64,000 nt of DNA from DATAGZ01 sp036263455 (GTDB lineage: Bacteria; Pseudomonadota; Alphaproteobacteria; Dongiales; Dongiaceae): NCBI GenBank assembly GCA_036263455.1, contig DATAGZ010000009.1:1-64000 (forward strand), written 5' to 3'. The position numbers and the translations under genes are program-made. Positions within the stretch are counted from its first letter, which is position 1. Each line of letters begins with the position of its first letter. Under the pieces are notes generated by a model. It had not been told where the DNA came from. It saw only the letters and a program-made list of their open reading frames with translations, and made no database searches. Below, piece by piece: positions 1-7,671 of the stretch.

Positions 1-628
1 TCGTCCCCCTCCCCGAAAGGCTATAAATGACATTGCCATTCAGCGGATCGAAAATAGCCCCGAATGGATTGCCCTGATTGTCGAGCAACGTAGCCGCGCG
101 TTCATAAGACAGCGTATTGTAACCGCCTCCGCCATCCACCAGATCGCTTCCACCGCCGCCGGAATAGATGATGTCGTCGCCGGCTCCGCCAGCAATGATA
201 TTACTGCCGCCGCCCCCGTCCAGAACGTGAGGTTGATCGTCGCCGATAATCACGTCATCAAAGCCCGTTCCGATGATTTGCTGGAAATTGTCGATCGTCC
301 GTGTGGTCCGATCGGAAAGGTCCACTGTCACGCCATTTGCGGAGCCGGCGAAGGACAGGGTATTGAAACCGCCGCCGCCGTCTAGATTGAGGTCGAACGT
401 GGAAAAATCGGTCACGTTGATCCGCAGGATATTGTCGAGATTGCCTCCCGCGATCGCCGTGAATCCCAGCGTATGCAAGGAGTCCAAAGCCGCGTCATCG
501 AATACTGGCGGCGCGCCCAGCTCATCCAGTTGGAAAACCACGCCCTCGGTGTTTCCGATCAGCGCTGCATTATGATGCGACGCCGTGATATCCGTATCCA
601 CGGTAAATCTGGTCTGCTGTCTCGCCAT
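1..628 (-). CDS. RTX-type glycine-rich calcium-binding repeat protein, N-terminal part
   Basis: The reading frame opens with ATG at 628 behind a GAGGAGA ribosome site and runs off the left window edge after 209 codons. From about residue 75 it shows glycine- and aspartate-rich repeats with phrases such as DGGGGFNTLSF, GTDFDDVIIGDD, AGGAGDDIIYSGGGG and DGGGGYNTLSYE. These are hemolysin-type (RTX) nonapeptide repeats, which fold as a calcium-loaded parallel beta roll. The first 70 residues carry no obvious Sec signal, as expected for type I secreted RTX proteins whose export signal is C-terminal; that end is outside the window. Function cannot be told from repeats alone: such proteins can be adhesins, S-layer proteins, proteases or lipases. 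No type I secretion genes lie in the window. Confidence 0.85.
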   Translation of the reverse strand, partial: MARQQTRFTVDTDITASHHNAALIGNTEGVVFQLDELGAPPVFDDAALDSLHTLGFTAIAGGNLDNILRINVTDFSTFDLNLDGGGGFNTLSFAGSANGVTVDLSDRTTRTIDNFQQIIGTGFDDVIIGDDQPHVLDGGGGSNIIAGGAGDDIIYSGGGGSDLVDGGGGYNTLSYERAATLLDNQGNPFGAIFDPLNGNVIYSLSGRGT

Positions 629-678
629 TAGTATCTCCTCTCATGGAGGGTGGACGGTAGCAGGAAAGTAAGCTTTTG

Positions 679-719
679 TTAATTAATAAAAATAGTCTAG
701 AGGAAACTTTCTTAATTAA
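679..719. promoter_or_regulatory. AT-rich divergent control region with paired TTAATTAA sites
   Basis: Between the RTX gene (leftward) and the Crp/Fnr gene (rightward) lies a strongly AT-rich stretch. It holds two identical perfect palindromes, TTAATTAA, at 679-686 and 712-719. Their spacing is 33 bp, about three helical turns, so a bound dimer pair would sit on the same DNA face. This is seen directly; a role as operators, or as a site for an AT-binding silencer, is inference. Confidence 0.35.
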
Positions 720-753
720 TGGATTCGGCTGAATTTCTGATTTTTGAAACGCG

Positions 754-1521
754 ATGAGTCGCGCTTGCTCGCCCTTTTCATTCCGCGTAGCATGGCCCGC
801 CATGACTCATTTCGCCGCATCCTCGTATCCCTCTCTGCGCCATATCGGTCTCTTTTCCGAAATCGATGACGAAGAAATGACGGCGATCAGCCAGCGCTGC
901 CGCTGGCAGAGTTTTGAAAAAGGCCAGCGCATTCTCGATAAAGGCAGCCGCACGCGAGAAGTCTATTTCGTGGTCCAGGGCCATGCCACCATCGTCACGT
1001 ACTCGCCGGGAGGCAAGGAAATCACTCTGGCGATTGCCGGACCCGGAGATTTTTTCGGCGAATTGGCGGCGATCGATGAACGACCGCGCTCGGCCAGTGC
1101 CGTCGCCATCGATGCGCTCGATCTCGGCATCATGTCGCATGAGATCTTTCTTGAGGTCATGCGCAGATACCCGAGTGTCGCCCTCAAGCTTTTGACCCAC
1201 CTCGCGCACCTGGTGCGCAACAGCGGCATGAGAATCCTCGAACTCTCCACGTTGCCCGCGGCCCAGCGCGTCTATGCCACTTTATTGCGGATGAGCCAGA
1301 AGGACGCAGCCGTGCCGCAGCTTTGGGTGATCCGACCCTTGCCTCCCATGCACGAGATCGCCAGCCTCACCTCGACCACCCGCGAAACGGTCAGCCGCTC
1401 GTTAAGCCAGCTTTATCCAACCGGCATCGTCAAAAAGAAGGGGCGGAATCTCTATATCATGGATCGCCAGAAGCTCACCGACCTCGTTCAATCCATAGAA
1501 GCGTATACGAGCACTCACTAA
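754..1521 (+). CDS. Crp/Fnr family transcriptional regulator
   Basis: The protein has an N-terminal cyclic-nucleotide-binding-type beta barrel (about residues 30-150; GPGDFFGELAAIDERPRSASA is the classic phosphate-cassette region) and a C-terminal Crp winged helix (about 170-245; the recognition segment reads IASLTSTTRETVSRSLSQL). There is no N-terminal cysteine cluster, so it is not an oxygen-sensing Fnr with an iron-sulfur cluster. The retained ER..SA motif makes a nucleotide or other small ligand possible. A second in-frame ATG at 802 fits the usual family length as well as 754; neither has a convincing ribosome site. The stop overlaps the ATG of the efflux adaptor gene by one base, so it probably regulates the pump it is transcribed with. 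Confidence 0.85.
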   Translation: MSRACSPFSFRVAWPAMTHFAASSYPSLRHIGLFSEIDDEEMTAISQRCRWQSFEKGQRILDKGSRTREVYFVVQGHATIVTYSPGGKEITLAIAGPGDFFGELAAIDERPRSASAVAIDALDLGIMSHEIFLEVMRRYPSVALKLLTHLAHLVRNSGMRILELSTLPAAQRVYATLLRMSQKDAAVPQLWVIRPLPPMHEIASLTSTTRETVSRSLSQLYPTGIVKKKGRNLYIMDRQKLTDLVQSIEAYTSTH

Positions 1522-2594
1522 TGCGCCGTTCCTACATGATCGCGGCAGTTCTTGCCGGTGCCGCGGCTCTCTATATGGCAACTGGGCTTATTTCTCCCAA
1601 CAAGGCCGCGCAAGAAAACGCCAGGCTCGGCGGCGGGACCAATGCCCACGAAGACGAGATCAAGGTCGCGGTCAGGCACTTTTCCGCAGCATCACGCGAA
1701 CGCACCCTCATTCTGCGCGGGAAGACCATGGCCAACCGCGTTCTGGAGCTGAGGGCGCAAACCGCGGGTGTCATCGCCGAAGTGCGCGTGAATAAAGGCG
1801 AGACCGTGTCCGCGGGGCAGGTGATCGCCACGCTGCAAAATGCCGACCGCCAGGCGAAACTTGCAGAGACCCGGGCCCTGCAGCAGCAGCGCCAAATCGA
1901 ATCCCATGCAACGTCCAGTCTGAACAAGAAGGGCTTCAGCTCCACGATGGATGTCGCGAGCGCCCAGGCGCAGCTCTCGCTCGCCAATGCCGAGGTGAAG
2001 GCGATGGAAGTCGAGCTGGACCGGCTATCCATTCGCGCGCCCGGCGCCGGCATCGTGGACGACCGGCCAGCCGAGCCGGGCAAATATTTCGGCGTCGGCG
2101 AAGAGATCGCACGCATCGTCGATCTCGATCCGATCCTGATTGTGGGTTTCGCCTCGGAAAAAGACGTCACTGCGATCCGCCAGGGCGACCAGGCGAGCAT
2201 CCGCCTGCTGGACGGGAGCACGCATCAAGGCCGGATAAGCTTCATCGCCGCGGCAGCCGACGACAAGACCCACACCTTTCGCGTCGACGTGACCCTGCCC
2301 AATGCCGACCGCGCGCTTCGCCAGGGATTGTCGGCAGAAATCGCGCTGCCGGTGCAAACGGAGAAAATTCAAATCATTCCTGCGCAGGCGCTGAGCCTCG
2401 ACGGCAGCGGCCAGCTCGGCGTGAAGTATCTCGATCCGCATGGCATGGTCCAGGCGGTCCCCGCCGAGGTTATCGGCGAAGACCGAAATGGTCTTTGGCT
2501 CGCGGGACTTCCCGACGAGCTGGACGTGATCGTGGCGGGCCAGGAATTCGTGAAGACCGGCCAGAGGGCCACGGCCATCAAGGCCACTGACTGA
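1521..2594 (+). CDS. RND efflux periplasmic adaptor (membrane fusion protein)
   Basis: This 357-residue HlyD/AcrA-type adaptor starts at an ATG fused to the regulator's stop (TAATG). A single N-terminal membrane anchor or uncleaved signal spans about residues 5-22. The lipoyl/barrel-sandwich half motif (LRAQTAGVIAEVRVNKGETVSAGQ) lies near residue 75, a short coiled-coil hairpin follows, then a second barrel half (LSIRAPGAGIVDD) and a beta-barrel domain. The adaptor bridges the inner-membrane pump and an outer-membrane channel across the periplasm. The permease gene follows three bases after its stop; no TolC-type outer-membrane gene is present nearby. Confidence 0.92.
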   Translation: MRRSYMIAAVLAGAAALYMATGLISPNKAAQENARLGGGTNAHEDEIKVAVRHFSAASRERTLILRGKTMANRVLELRAQTAGVIAEVRVNKGETVSAGQVIATLQNADRQAKLAETRALQQQRQIESHATSSLNKKGFSSTMDVASAQAQLSLANAEVKAMEVELDRLSIRAPGAGIVDDRPAEPGKYFGVGEEIARIVDLDPILIVGFASEKDVTAIRQGDQASIRLLDGSTHQGRISFIAAAADDKTHTFRVDVTLPNADRALRQGLSAEIALPVQTEKIQIIPAQALSLDGSGQLGVKYLDPHGMVQAVPAEVIGEDRNGLWLAGLPDELDVIVAGQEFVKTGQRATAIKATD

Positions 2595-2597
2595 CCG

Positions 2598-5500
2598 ATG
2601 CATCGCTTCGTCGAAGCATTGATGCGCAATTCGCGGGTGGTGCTGGCGGGCTTCCTGCTCCTGCTGATTTTTGGTGCCGTGGCGTTCAAGACCATGCCCT
2701 TGGAAGCCAATCCGAGCTTCCCTCTTCCTTACATTTATGCGCAGGTGGTTCTTCCCGGCATATCCCCGGAAGACGCCGAACGGCTGATCGCCAAGCCCAT
2801 GGAGCGCAAGCTGCAAAACCTGGAAGGGCTCGATGAATTGCGGTCGATATCATATCTAGGCGGTGCGAGCGTCGCCATGAAGTTCGACGCCGGCTTCAAT
2901 CCCGAGAAAGCCTTGAACGATGTCAGAGAAAAGGTCGATCTGGCCAAGGCCGAACTCCCGAGCGATGCCAAGGAACCGACGATCCATGAAATCAGTACCT
3001 CGCTTCTCCCGGTTCTGGTCGTGACGCTATCTGGAAACGTGCCCGATGAGAGCTTGATCCGGCTTGCGCGCAATTTGAAGGACCGCATCGAGACGCTGCA
3101 CGCTGTGCTCGAAGCCCGGCTGACCGGCGACCGCGAGGACGTGGTGATCGCCGAGATCGATCCGCTTCGCCTGCAATCCTACGGCCTGGACGCGGACGCC
3201 GTCGGTGCGTTGGTGGCCCGCTCCAACCGCCTGGTTCCTGCGGGCACCTTGGATAATGGCACCTCGCGTTTCGCGGTGAAGGTACCGGGACTCTTCCAGT
3301 CTCCCGCCGACATTCTTGATCTTCCGATACGGGTCAACGGCGACGCCGTCGTCCGCCTCAAGGATATCGCCACCCTCAAGGCCACGTTCCGCGACCCCCA
3401 AACACTCGCCCATATCAACGGTCTGCCGGCGATTGGTATCGAAATCAGCAAGCGTGCCGGAGAAAATATCATCGACACCGTGGCTGCCGTGCAGGCCCTG
3501 GTCGCCGAAGAACAAAAATCCTGGCCCGCGCAGATCCGGGCGACATATTCAGGCGACGCCTCGTCGAGCATCCGCGACCTGCTCGGCGATCTCGGCAATA
3601 ACCTGGTCAGCGCGATCCTGCTCGTCATGATTGTGGTAATCGGCTCGCTTGGTGTTCGCTCCGGCCTGATCGTCGGGCTTTCCGTGCCCGGTTCCTTCTT
3701 GATCGGTATCCTTTGTCTGTCCCTGGTGGGGGTCACTATCAACGTCGTCGTGCTGTTCAGCCTGATCATGGCTACCGGCATGCTGGTGGATGGGGCGATT
3801 GTGCTCGTCGAATATGCCGATCGAAAGATGCTGGAAGGGGATGACCGCCGGCGCGCCTATACCAAGGCCGCGCAGCGCATGGCCTGGCCGATATTCTCCT
3901 CGACCGCGACCATCCTCGCCGCCTTCCTGCCCCTGCTCTTCTGGCCGGGAATCGTGGGCCAGTATATGCGCTATCTGCCGATTACGCTTCTGGCGGTGCT
4001 GGGCGCCTCGCTGGCCATGGCGCTGGTATTCGTTCCGGCCATCGGCGCGTTGTTCGGTAAGCCGGGCGCCGAAGCGCGCACCCTGCTCGAGAATGAACGC
4101 CTGCCACTCGCCCAACAGCTCGCGGCGGTTGGCGGACTGGAGCGGTATTATCTCCGGGCGCTCCGATTCTGCCTGGCGCGGCCGGGCACCACGGTATTAA
4201 CGGGGCTCGGGATTCTTGTCGCCGTCTATATAACCTATGGCCAGTTCGGCGCGGGCGTGGAATTCTTTCCCAAGATCGAACCACAGCGTGCCCTCGTCAA
4301 TATCCATGCGCGCGGCAATATCGCGATGTCGGAACGGGCGCGCCTGATCGGCGAAGCCGAAAACCGTATTCTCGCCATCGAGCGGGATCGCCACGAATTC
4401 GCTAGCATCTATTCCGTCGCTCAAGCTGACGTCCAGCAGATCGGTTCCAGTCAAACCAGCGAGGATACGATCGGAACCATCACGCTGGAATTCGGCCCTT
4501 GGAATACGCGGCGTCCGGCGGCGGTCATTCTGGAAGATGTCCGGCAACGTTTGGCTGAACTGCCCGGCCTGCGCATCGAGGCGCAGGAAGAAAAAGGCGG
4601 CCCGGGCCCCCAGAAGCCGATTGACCTCCAATTGAGCGGCACAGACACGCAAAAGTTGCGGGAGGCCGCGGAGATCCTACGCCGGCATTTCGATTCCATG
4701 CCTGGCCTGACCAGCATCGACGACACACTCCCGGCGCCGGGTATCGAATGGCAGGTCAAGATCGACCGCGGCGAGGCCGCCAAATACGGTATCGACGTCA
4801 CGGCGCTCGGCAATGTCGTACGTCTCCTGACCGACGGTGTGAAGTTCGGTTCCTACCGGCCGGATTACGCGAACAGCGAAGTGGACATCGTGGCGCGGTA
4901 TCCTGACCCCTACCGCCAAATCACCGGCATCGATGAATTGCGTATTACTACCGCCGATGGCTCGGTCCCAGCCAGCAGCTTCATCACACGCCAGCCGGTG
5001 CCCAAGGTGGGACTGATCAACCGGGTGAACGGCATGCAGGTCTATTCCGTCCGAGCCGATCTCAAACCAAGCGTGCTCGCCGACAGCCAGGTGCAAGCCC
5101 TCAAGGCATGGCTGCCGCATGCGCCAATCGATTCCAGCATTCGGGTATCGTTTCAGGGTGAAGACAAGGAACAGCAGAAATCGGCGGCGTTCCTGGCGCG
5201 CGCCTTCGGGGTGGCGCTTGCGCTGATCGGCGCCATTCTGCTCCTCCACTTCAATTCTTTCTTCTATGTCGGCTTGATCATGAGCGCCTGCATCATGTCC
5301 ACCATCGGCGTGATGGCGGGCTTGCTGATCACCCACCAACCCTTCGGAATTGTCATGACGGGCATCGGCATCATATCGCTGGCGGGTATCGTGGTGAGCA
5401 ACAATATCATTCTCATCGATACGTACGTTCAATCTCGTTCTCAGCACAGCTCGGCACTGGATGCTCTGTTGATCTCAGGCGTGCAGCGCTTTCGCCCGGT

Positions 5501-5786
5501 GTTCTTGACGACCTCGACCACCGTGCTCGGCCTGTTGCCGCTGGTGTTTCAAACCAACGTCGATTTCCTGACGCGAACGGTGAGCGTGGGCGCGCCCTCG
5601 ACGCAATGGTGGGTGCAGCTCGCCACGGCGGTAGTCTTTGGGCTGCTCTTCGCCAAGGCATTGACGCTGCTCTTCACGCCGTGCGCCCTGCTGCTCGCCG
5701 CGAAGCTGCGCGATTCTAGGCTTATCGTCCGGCTGCTGGGACGCAGCGCCTGGTCCAAGCGGGTTTCTCACCGCGCCGCGGAGTAA
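2598..5786 (+). CDS. RND family efflux permease
   Basis: A 1062-residue inner-membrane RND transporter with the duplicated layout of one transmembrane helix, a large periplasmic loop and a helix bundle, twice over. The substrate class is not readable. In the fourth transmembrane helix the usual Asp-Asp proton relay reads MLVDGAIVLVEY, so the first aspartate is kept and the second is glycine. The tenth-helix lysine position reads GIVVSNNIILID, with serine where AcrB has lysine. Non-lysine residues there are common outside the AcrB clade, but the D-to-G change makes the proton path differ from textbook pumps. It forms an operon with the adaptor and Crp-type regulator upstream. It ends 149 bp before the SznF-like operon on the same strand and might export that product; this is inference only. 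Confidence 0.92.
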   Translation: MHRFVEALMRNSRVVLAGFLLLLIFGAVAFKTMPLEANPSFPLPYIYAQVVLPGISPEDAERLIAKPMERKLQNLEGLDELRSISYLGGASVAMKFDAGFNPEKALNDVREKVDLAKAELPSDAKEPTIHEISTSLLPVLVVTLSGNVPDESLIRLARNLKDRIETLHAVLEARLTGDREDVVIAEIDPLRLQSYGLDADAVGALVARSNRLVPAGTLDNGTSRFAVKVPGLFQSPADILDLPIRVNGDAVVRLKDIATLKATFRDPQTLAHINGLPAIGIEISKRAGENIIDTVAAVQALVAEEQKSWPAQIRATYSGDASSSIRDLLGDLGNNLVSAILLVMIVVIGSLGVRSGLIVGLSVPGSFLIGILCLSLVGVTINVVVLFSLIMATGMLVDGAIVLVEYADRKMLEGDDRRRAYTKAAQRMAWPIFSSTATILAAFLPLLFWPGIVGQYMRYLPITLLAVLGASLAMALVFVPAIGALFGKPGAEARTLLENERLPLAQQLAAVGGLERYYLRALRFCLARPGTTVLTGLGILVAVYITYGQFGAGVEFFPKIEPQRALVNIHARGNIAMSERARLIGEAENRILAIERDRHEFASIYSVAQADVQQIGSSQTSEDTIGTITLEFGPWNTRRPAAVILEDVRQRLAELPGLRIEAQEEKGGPGPQKPIDLQLSGTDTQKLREAAEILRRHFDSMPGLTSIDDTLPAPGIEWQVKIDRGEAAKYGIDVTALGNVVRLLTDGVKFGSYRPDYANSEVDIVARYPDPYRQITGIDELRITTADGSVPASSFITRQPVPKVGLINRVNGMQVYSVRADLKPSVLADSQVQALKAWLPHAPIDSSIRVSFQGEDKEQQKSAAFLARAFGVALALIGAILLLHFNSFFYVGLIMSACIMSTIGVMAGLLITHQPFGIVMTGIGIISLAGIVVSNNIILIDTYVQSRSQHSSALDALLISGVQRFRPVFLTTSTTVLGLLPLVFQTNVDFLTRTVSVGAPSTQWWVQLATAVVFGLLFAKALTLLFTPCALLLAAKLRDSRLIVRLLGRSAWSKRVSHRAAE

Positions 5787-5852
5787 TCTTAGCCGCGCTG
5801 TCTTTTGCTCGGTCAACCGCGGCGCTCCTTGCGCGCGACAATAATCAGGAGC

Positions 5853-5881
5853 GCTACACTTTGTAGCAATGTGCAGCACAT
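5853..5881. promoter_or_regulatory. Two adjacent palindromes upstream of the SznF-like operon
   Basis: Two perfect dyads lie back to back 55-83 bp before the diiron-oxidase start: GCTACA-CTT-TGTAGC at 5853-5867 and ATGTGC-A-GCACAT at 5869-5881. Neither matches a Crp or Fnr box. They are plausible operator half-sites for a dedicated regulator of the operon. The rest of the 149-bp gap shows no clear promoter. Confidence 0.4.
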
Positions 5882-5935
5882 ATCACGCTTCCGCAACTTC
5901 TAGCTGCAGGCATTATTACGCGCTCGGAGGGAAGC

Positions 5936-7336
5936 ATGTGTGAACCGAAAAAGATAAAGTCTTATGACCGCGAATGGCAAAGTACCGTTACCTACGCGCG
6001 AGACGCGGTGGAGGTCCTGCTCCATTCACCTCTGTTCACCGCTCATTCTCAAGATTTCTGCAACGGCGACAATCCCTATCGCCGGCCGATCCGCGCACAC
6101 GATTTCGCCCATTACCATTTCCATGAGCCGCTCGGCTTCTCGGGCCAAGTCTCGGCGAGCGCCCTGGCCGCGCAACGGCTCCTCGCGATCATCTACGAGA
6201 CCGACATGCTCTTCCTGCCTAAGCGGCCCATGGAAGGAAAATTGAAGCAGGACTTCGAGACATTCTATAGCGACGAGTTCAAGATCTATGGCGAGATCGC
6301 GAGACCGTTGCTCGAATCGCACGTCTTCGATTTCCTCCGTCAGGAAATCGACGTCACCGGTAAATGGACTATGGATGCCGCCCGGGCATTCTTCGCCGAA
6401 CGCCTCGCCACGCTGAACAGCACGGAAAGCCCGGTTGGTGAAGCCGTGCTGACAGCACGCCGGCCCGAAACCGCGGCCCGCAATATGCTCGTCCAGCTCT
6501 CCAGCGACTTCCTCACCGAGGCCTCGGCCATGGGCCGCAACGTCCTCGGCAGTTACGGGGCGCCGCTCTCGCGCCTGTTCACGATTTTCATGGACGAATA
6601 CGGAACGGGCGTCCATGCCGCGAAACATTCTTCTCTCTATGAAAAAGTGATGGAATCGGCGGAGCTCGCCACCCATCCGCACCATTATTGGCAATTTTTC
6701 CTACCGTCGTCGCTCTCCTTGCTGAATTATTTCCACTATGTTTCCAAGAGCCATCGCCATTTCTTCCGCTACCTCGGCGCGCTCTACTTCACCGAGGCCA
6801 CGCTAGCCCACGCGAATAGCAACCAGTCGCGTGTGCTCCGCACTGTCTTTGGTAACAAGATCGATACGCTGTATTTCGATGAACATGCGCATATCGACCG
6901 TCACCACGGGCGGATGGCGCTTGAGGAGGTCATCGAGCCGATCGTCAAACGTGTAGGTGAATCTGTTCTTCCGGATATCGTCAGGGGATTCGAGGAATTC
7001 TGCCTGCTCCAGAATATAGCCGATGACGATCTGGTACGTCAGATAAAATGGTGCGACTACCTGGGCACCGGCAACGCGATCGTCGCTTCTCCGCCCTGTG
7101 ACGGCAGAGCGCTGCAAGACCATGAAGAGGAGCGCGGTCTCCTTAGCGTCACCCACATCCACGACCGGAGCGAGATCATCTTCGTGAAAAAGGGTGAACT
7201 GGATATCATTACCGGCATCGGCGAACCCGTGCACCTCCGGCCGGGACAAGGTCTCATCATCCCGGCGGGCCGGCTGCATGGGTCGCGGGTGGTCAGCGAC
7301 AGTTGCCTCTATAGTATTTTCCCTCTGGATTCCTAG
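5936..7336 (+). CDS. SznF-like heme-oxygenase-fold diiron oxidase fused to a C-terminal cupin
   Basis: This 466-residue protein starts behind a strong GGAGGGAAGC ribosome site. Residues about 140-370 form a heme-oxygenase-like diiron oxidase. Visible candidate ligands are E195, E221 and H231 (EYGTG motif, E+10=H), then H317-x3-D321-x2-H324; E287 is a further acidic candidate. Residues about 395-466 are a cupin with HIH (H407, H409), E413 and the PAGRLH motif ending in H448. The length, domain order and all these positions match, from memory, SznF of streptozotocin synthesis: diiron ligands offset by a constant six residues and cupin histidines at the same numbers. SznF N-hydroxylates an N-methylarginine guanidine, then rearranges it to an N-nitrosourea. 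The substrate here is unknown; an arginine or other amino acid is plausible. A Rieske protein and an amino-acid permease follow in the same operon. There is no SznE-like methyltransferase nearby. Confidence 0.85.
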   Translation: MCEPKKIKSYDREWQSTVTYARDAVEVLLHSPLFTAHSQDFCNGDNPYRRPIRAHDFAHYHFHEPLGFSGQVSASALAAQRLLAIIYETDMLFLPKRPMEGKLKQDFETFYSDEFKIYGEIARPLLESHVFDFLRQEIDVTGKWTMDAARAFFAERLATLNSTESPVGEAVLTARRPETAARNMLVQLSSDFLTEASAMGRNVLGSYGAPLSRLFTIFMDEYGTGVHAAKHSSLYEKVMESAELATHPHHYWQFFLPSSLSLLNYFHYVSKSHRHFFRYLGALYFTEATLAHANSNQSRVLRTVFGNKIDTLYFDEHAHIDRHHGRMALEEVIEPIVKRVGESVLPDIVRGFEEFCLLQNIADDDLVRQIKWCDYLGTGNAIVASPPCDGRALQDHEEERGLLSVTHIHDRSEIIFVKKGELDIITGIGEPVHLRPGQGLIIPAGRLHGSRVVSDSCLYSIFPLDS

Positions 7337-7338
7337 GA

Positions 7339-7671
7339 ATGCAGATGGTGGTCCTCGAAAAAACCGACGGGTTCATCCTCACAGTCGGGAACGAGCGATA
7401 TTTCCCGCTCAATACGGGACGGCGCGTTTACCTGTGTCGTGCCGCCTGTCCCCACCGCGGGGGGCCTATTTATCAGGGAACGAATGTCAACGATACACAT
7501 CTCGTCTGTCCCACCCATCGCATCGCTTATCCGATCTCGGCCATCACCCGGCAGGCGTTGCCAACGGTCAAAAAAGGCAAACACCTGACAATAATGATAG
7601 ATTGTCATGTGCCTTGGAAAATTCAACAGAAGAAAGTGCTTATCAATGAGCCGCACACAACTACGACGTAG
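7339..7671 (+). CDS. Small Rieske [2Fe-2S] protein
   Basis: A 110-residue soluble protein with a complete Rieske motif: C37-P-H39, 17 residues, then C57-P-T-H60. The second loop cysteine C33 is probably incidental. It starts two bases after the stop of the SznF-like gene, with no other redox gene in the operon. It most likely serves as the electron donor (ferredoxin) for the diiron oxidase, whose oxygen activation needs two electrons per cycle. The C-terminal 40 residues (after the Rieske fold) are basic and polar with no membrane helix. No matching ferredoxin reductase is present in the window. An alternative is a subunit of an oxygenase, but no Rieske oxygenase catalytic domain is encoded here. 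Confidence 0.85.
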   Translation: MQMVVLEKTDGFILTVGNERYFPLNTGRRVYLCRAACPHRGGPIYQGTNVNDTHLVCPTHRIAYPISAITRQALPTVKKGKHLTIMIDCHVPWKIQQKKVLINEPHTTTT

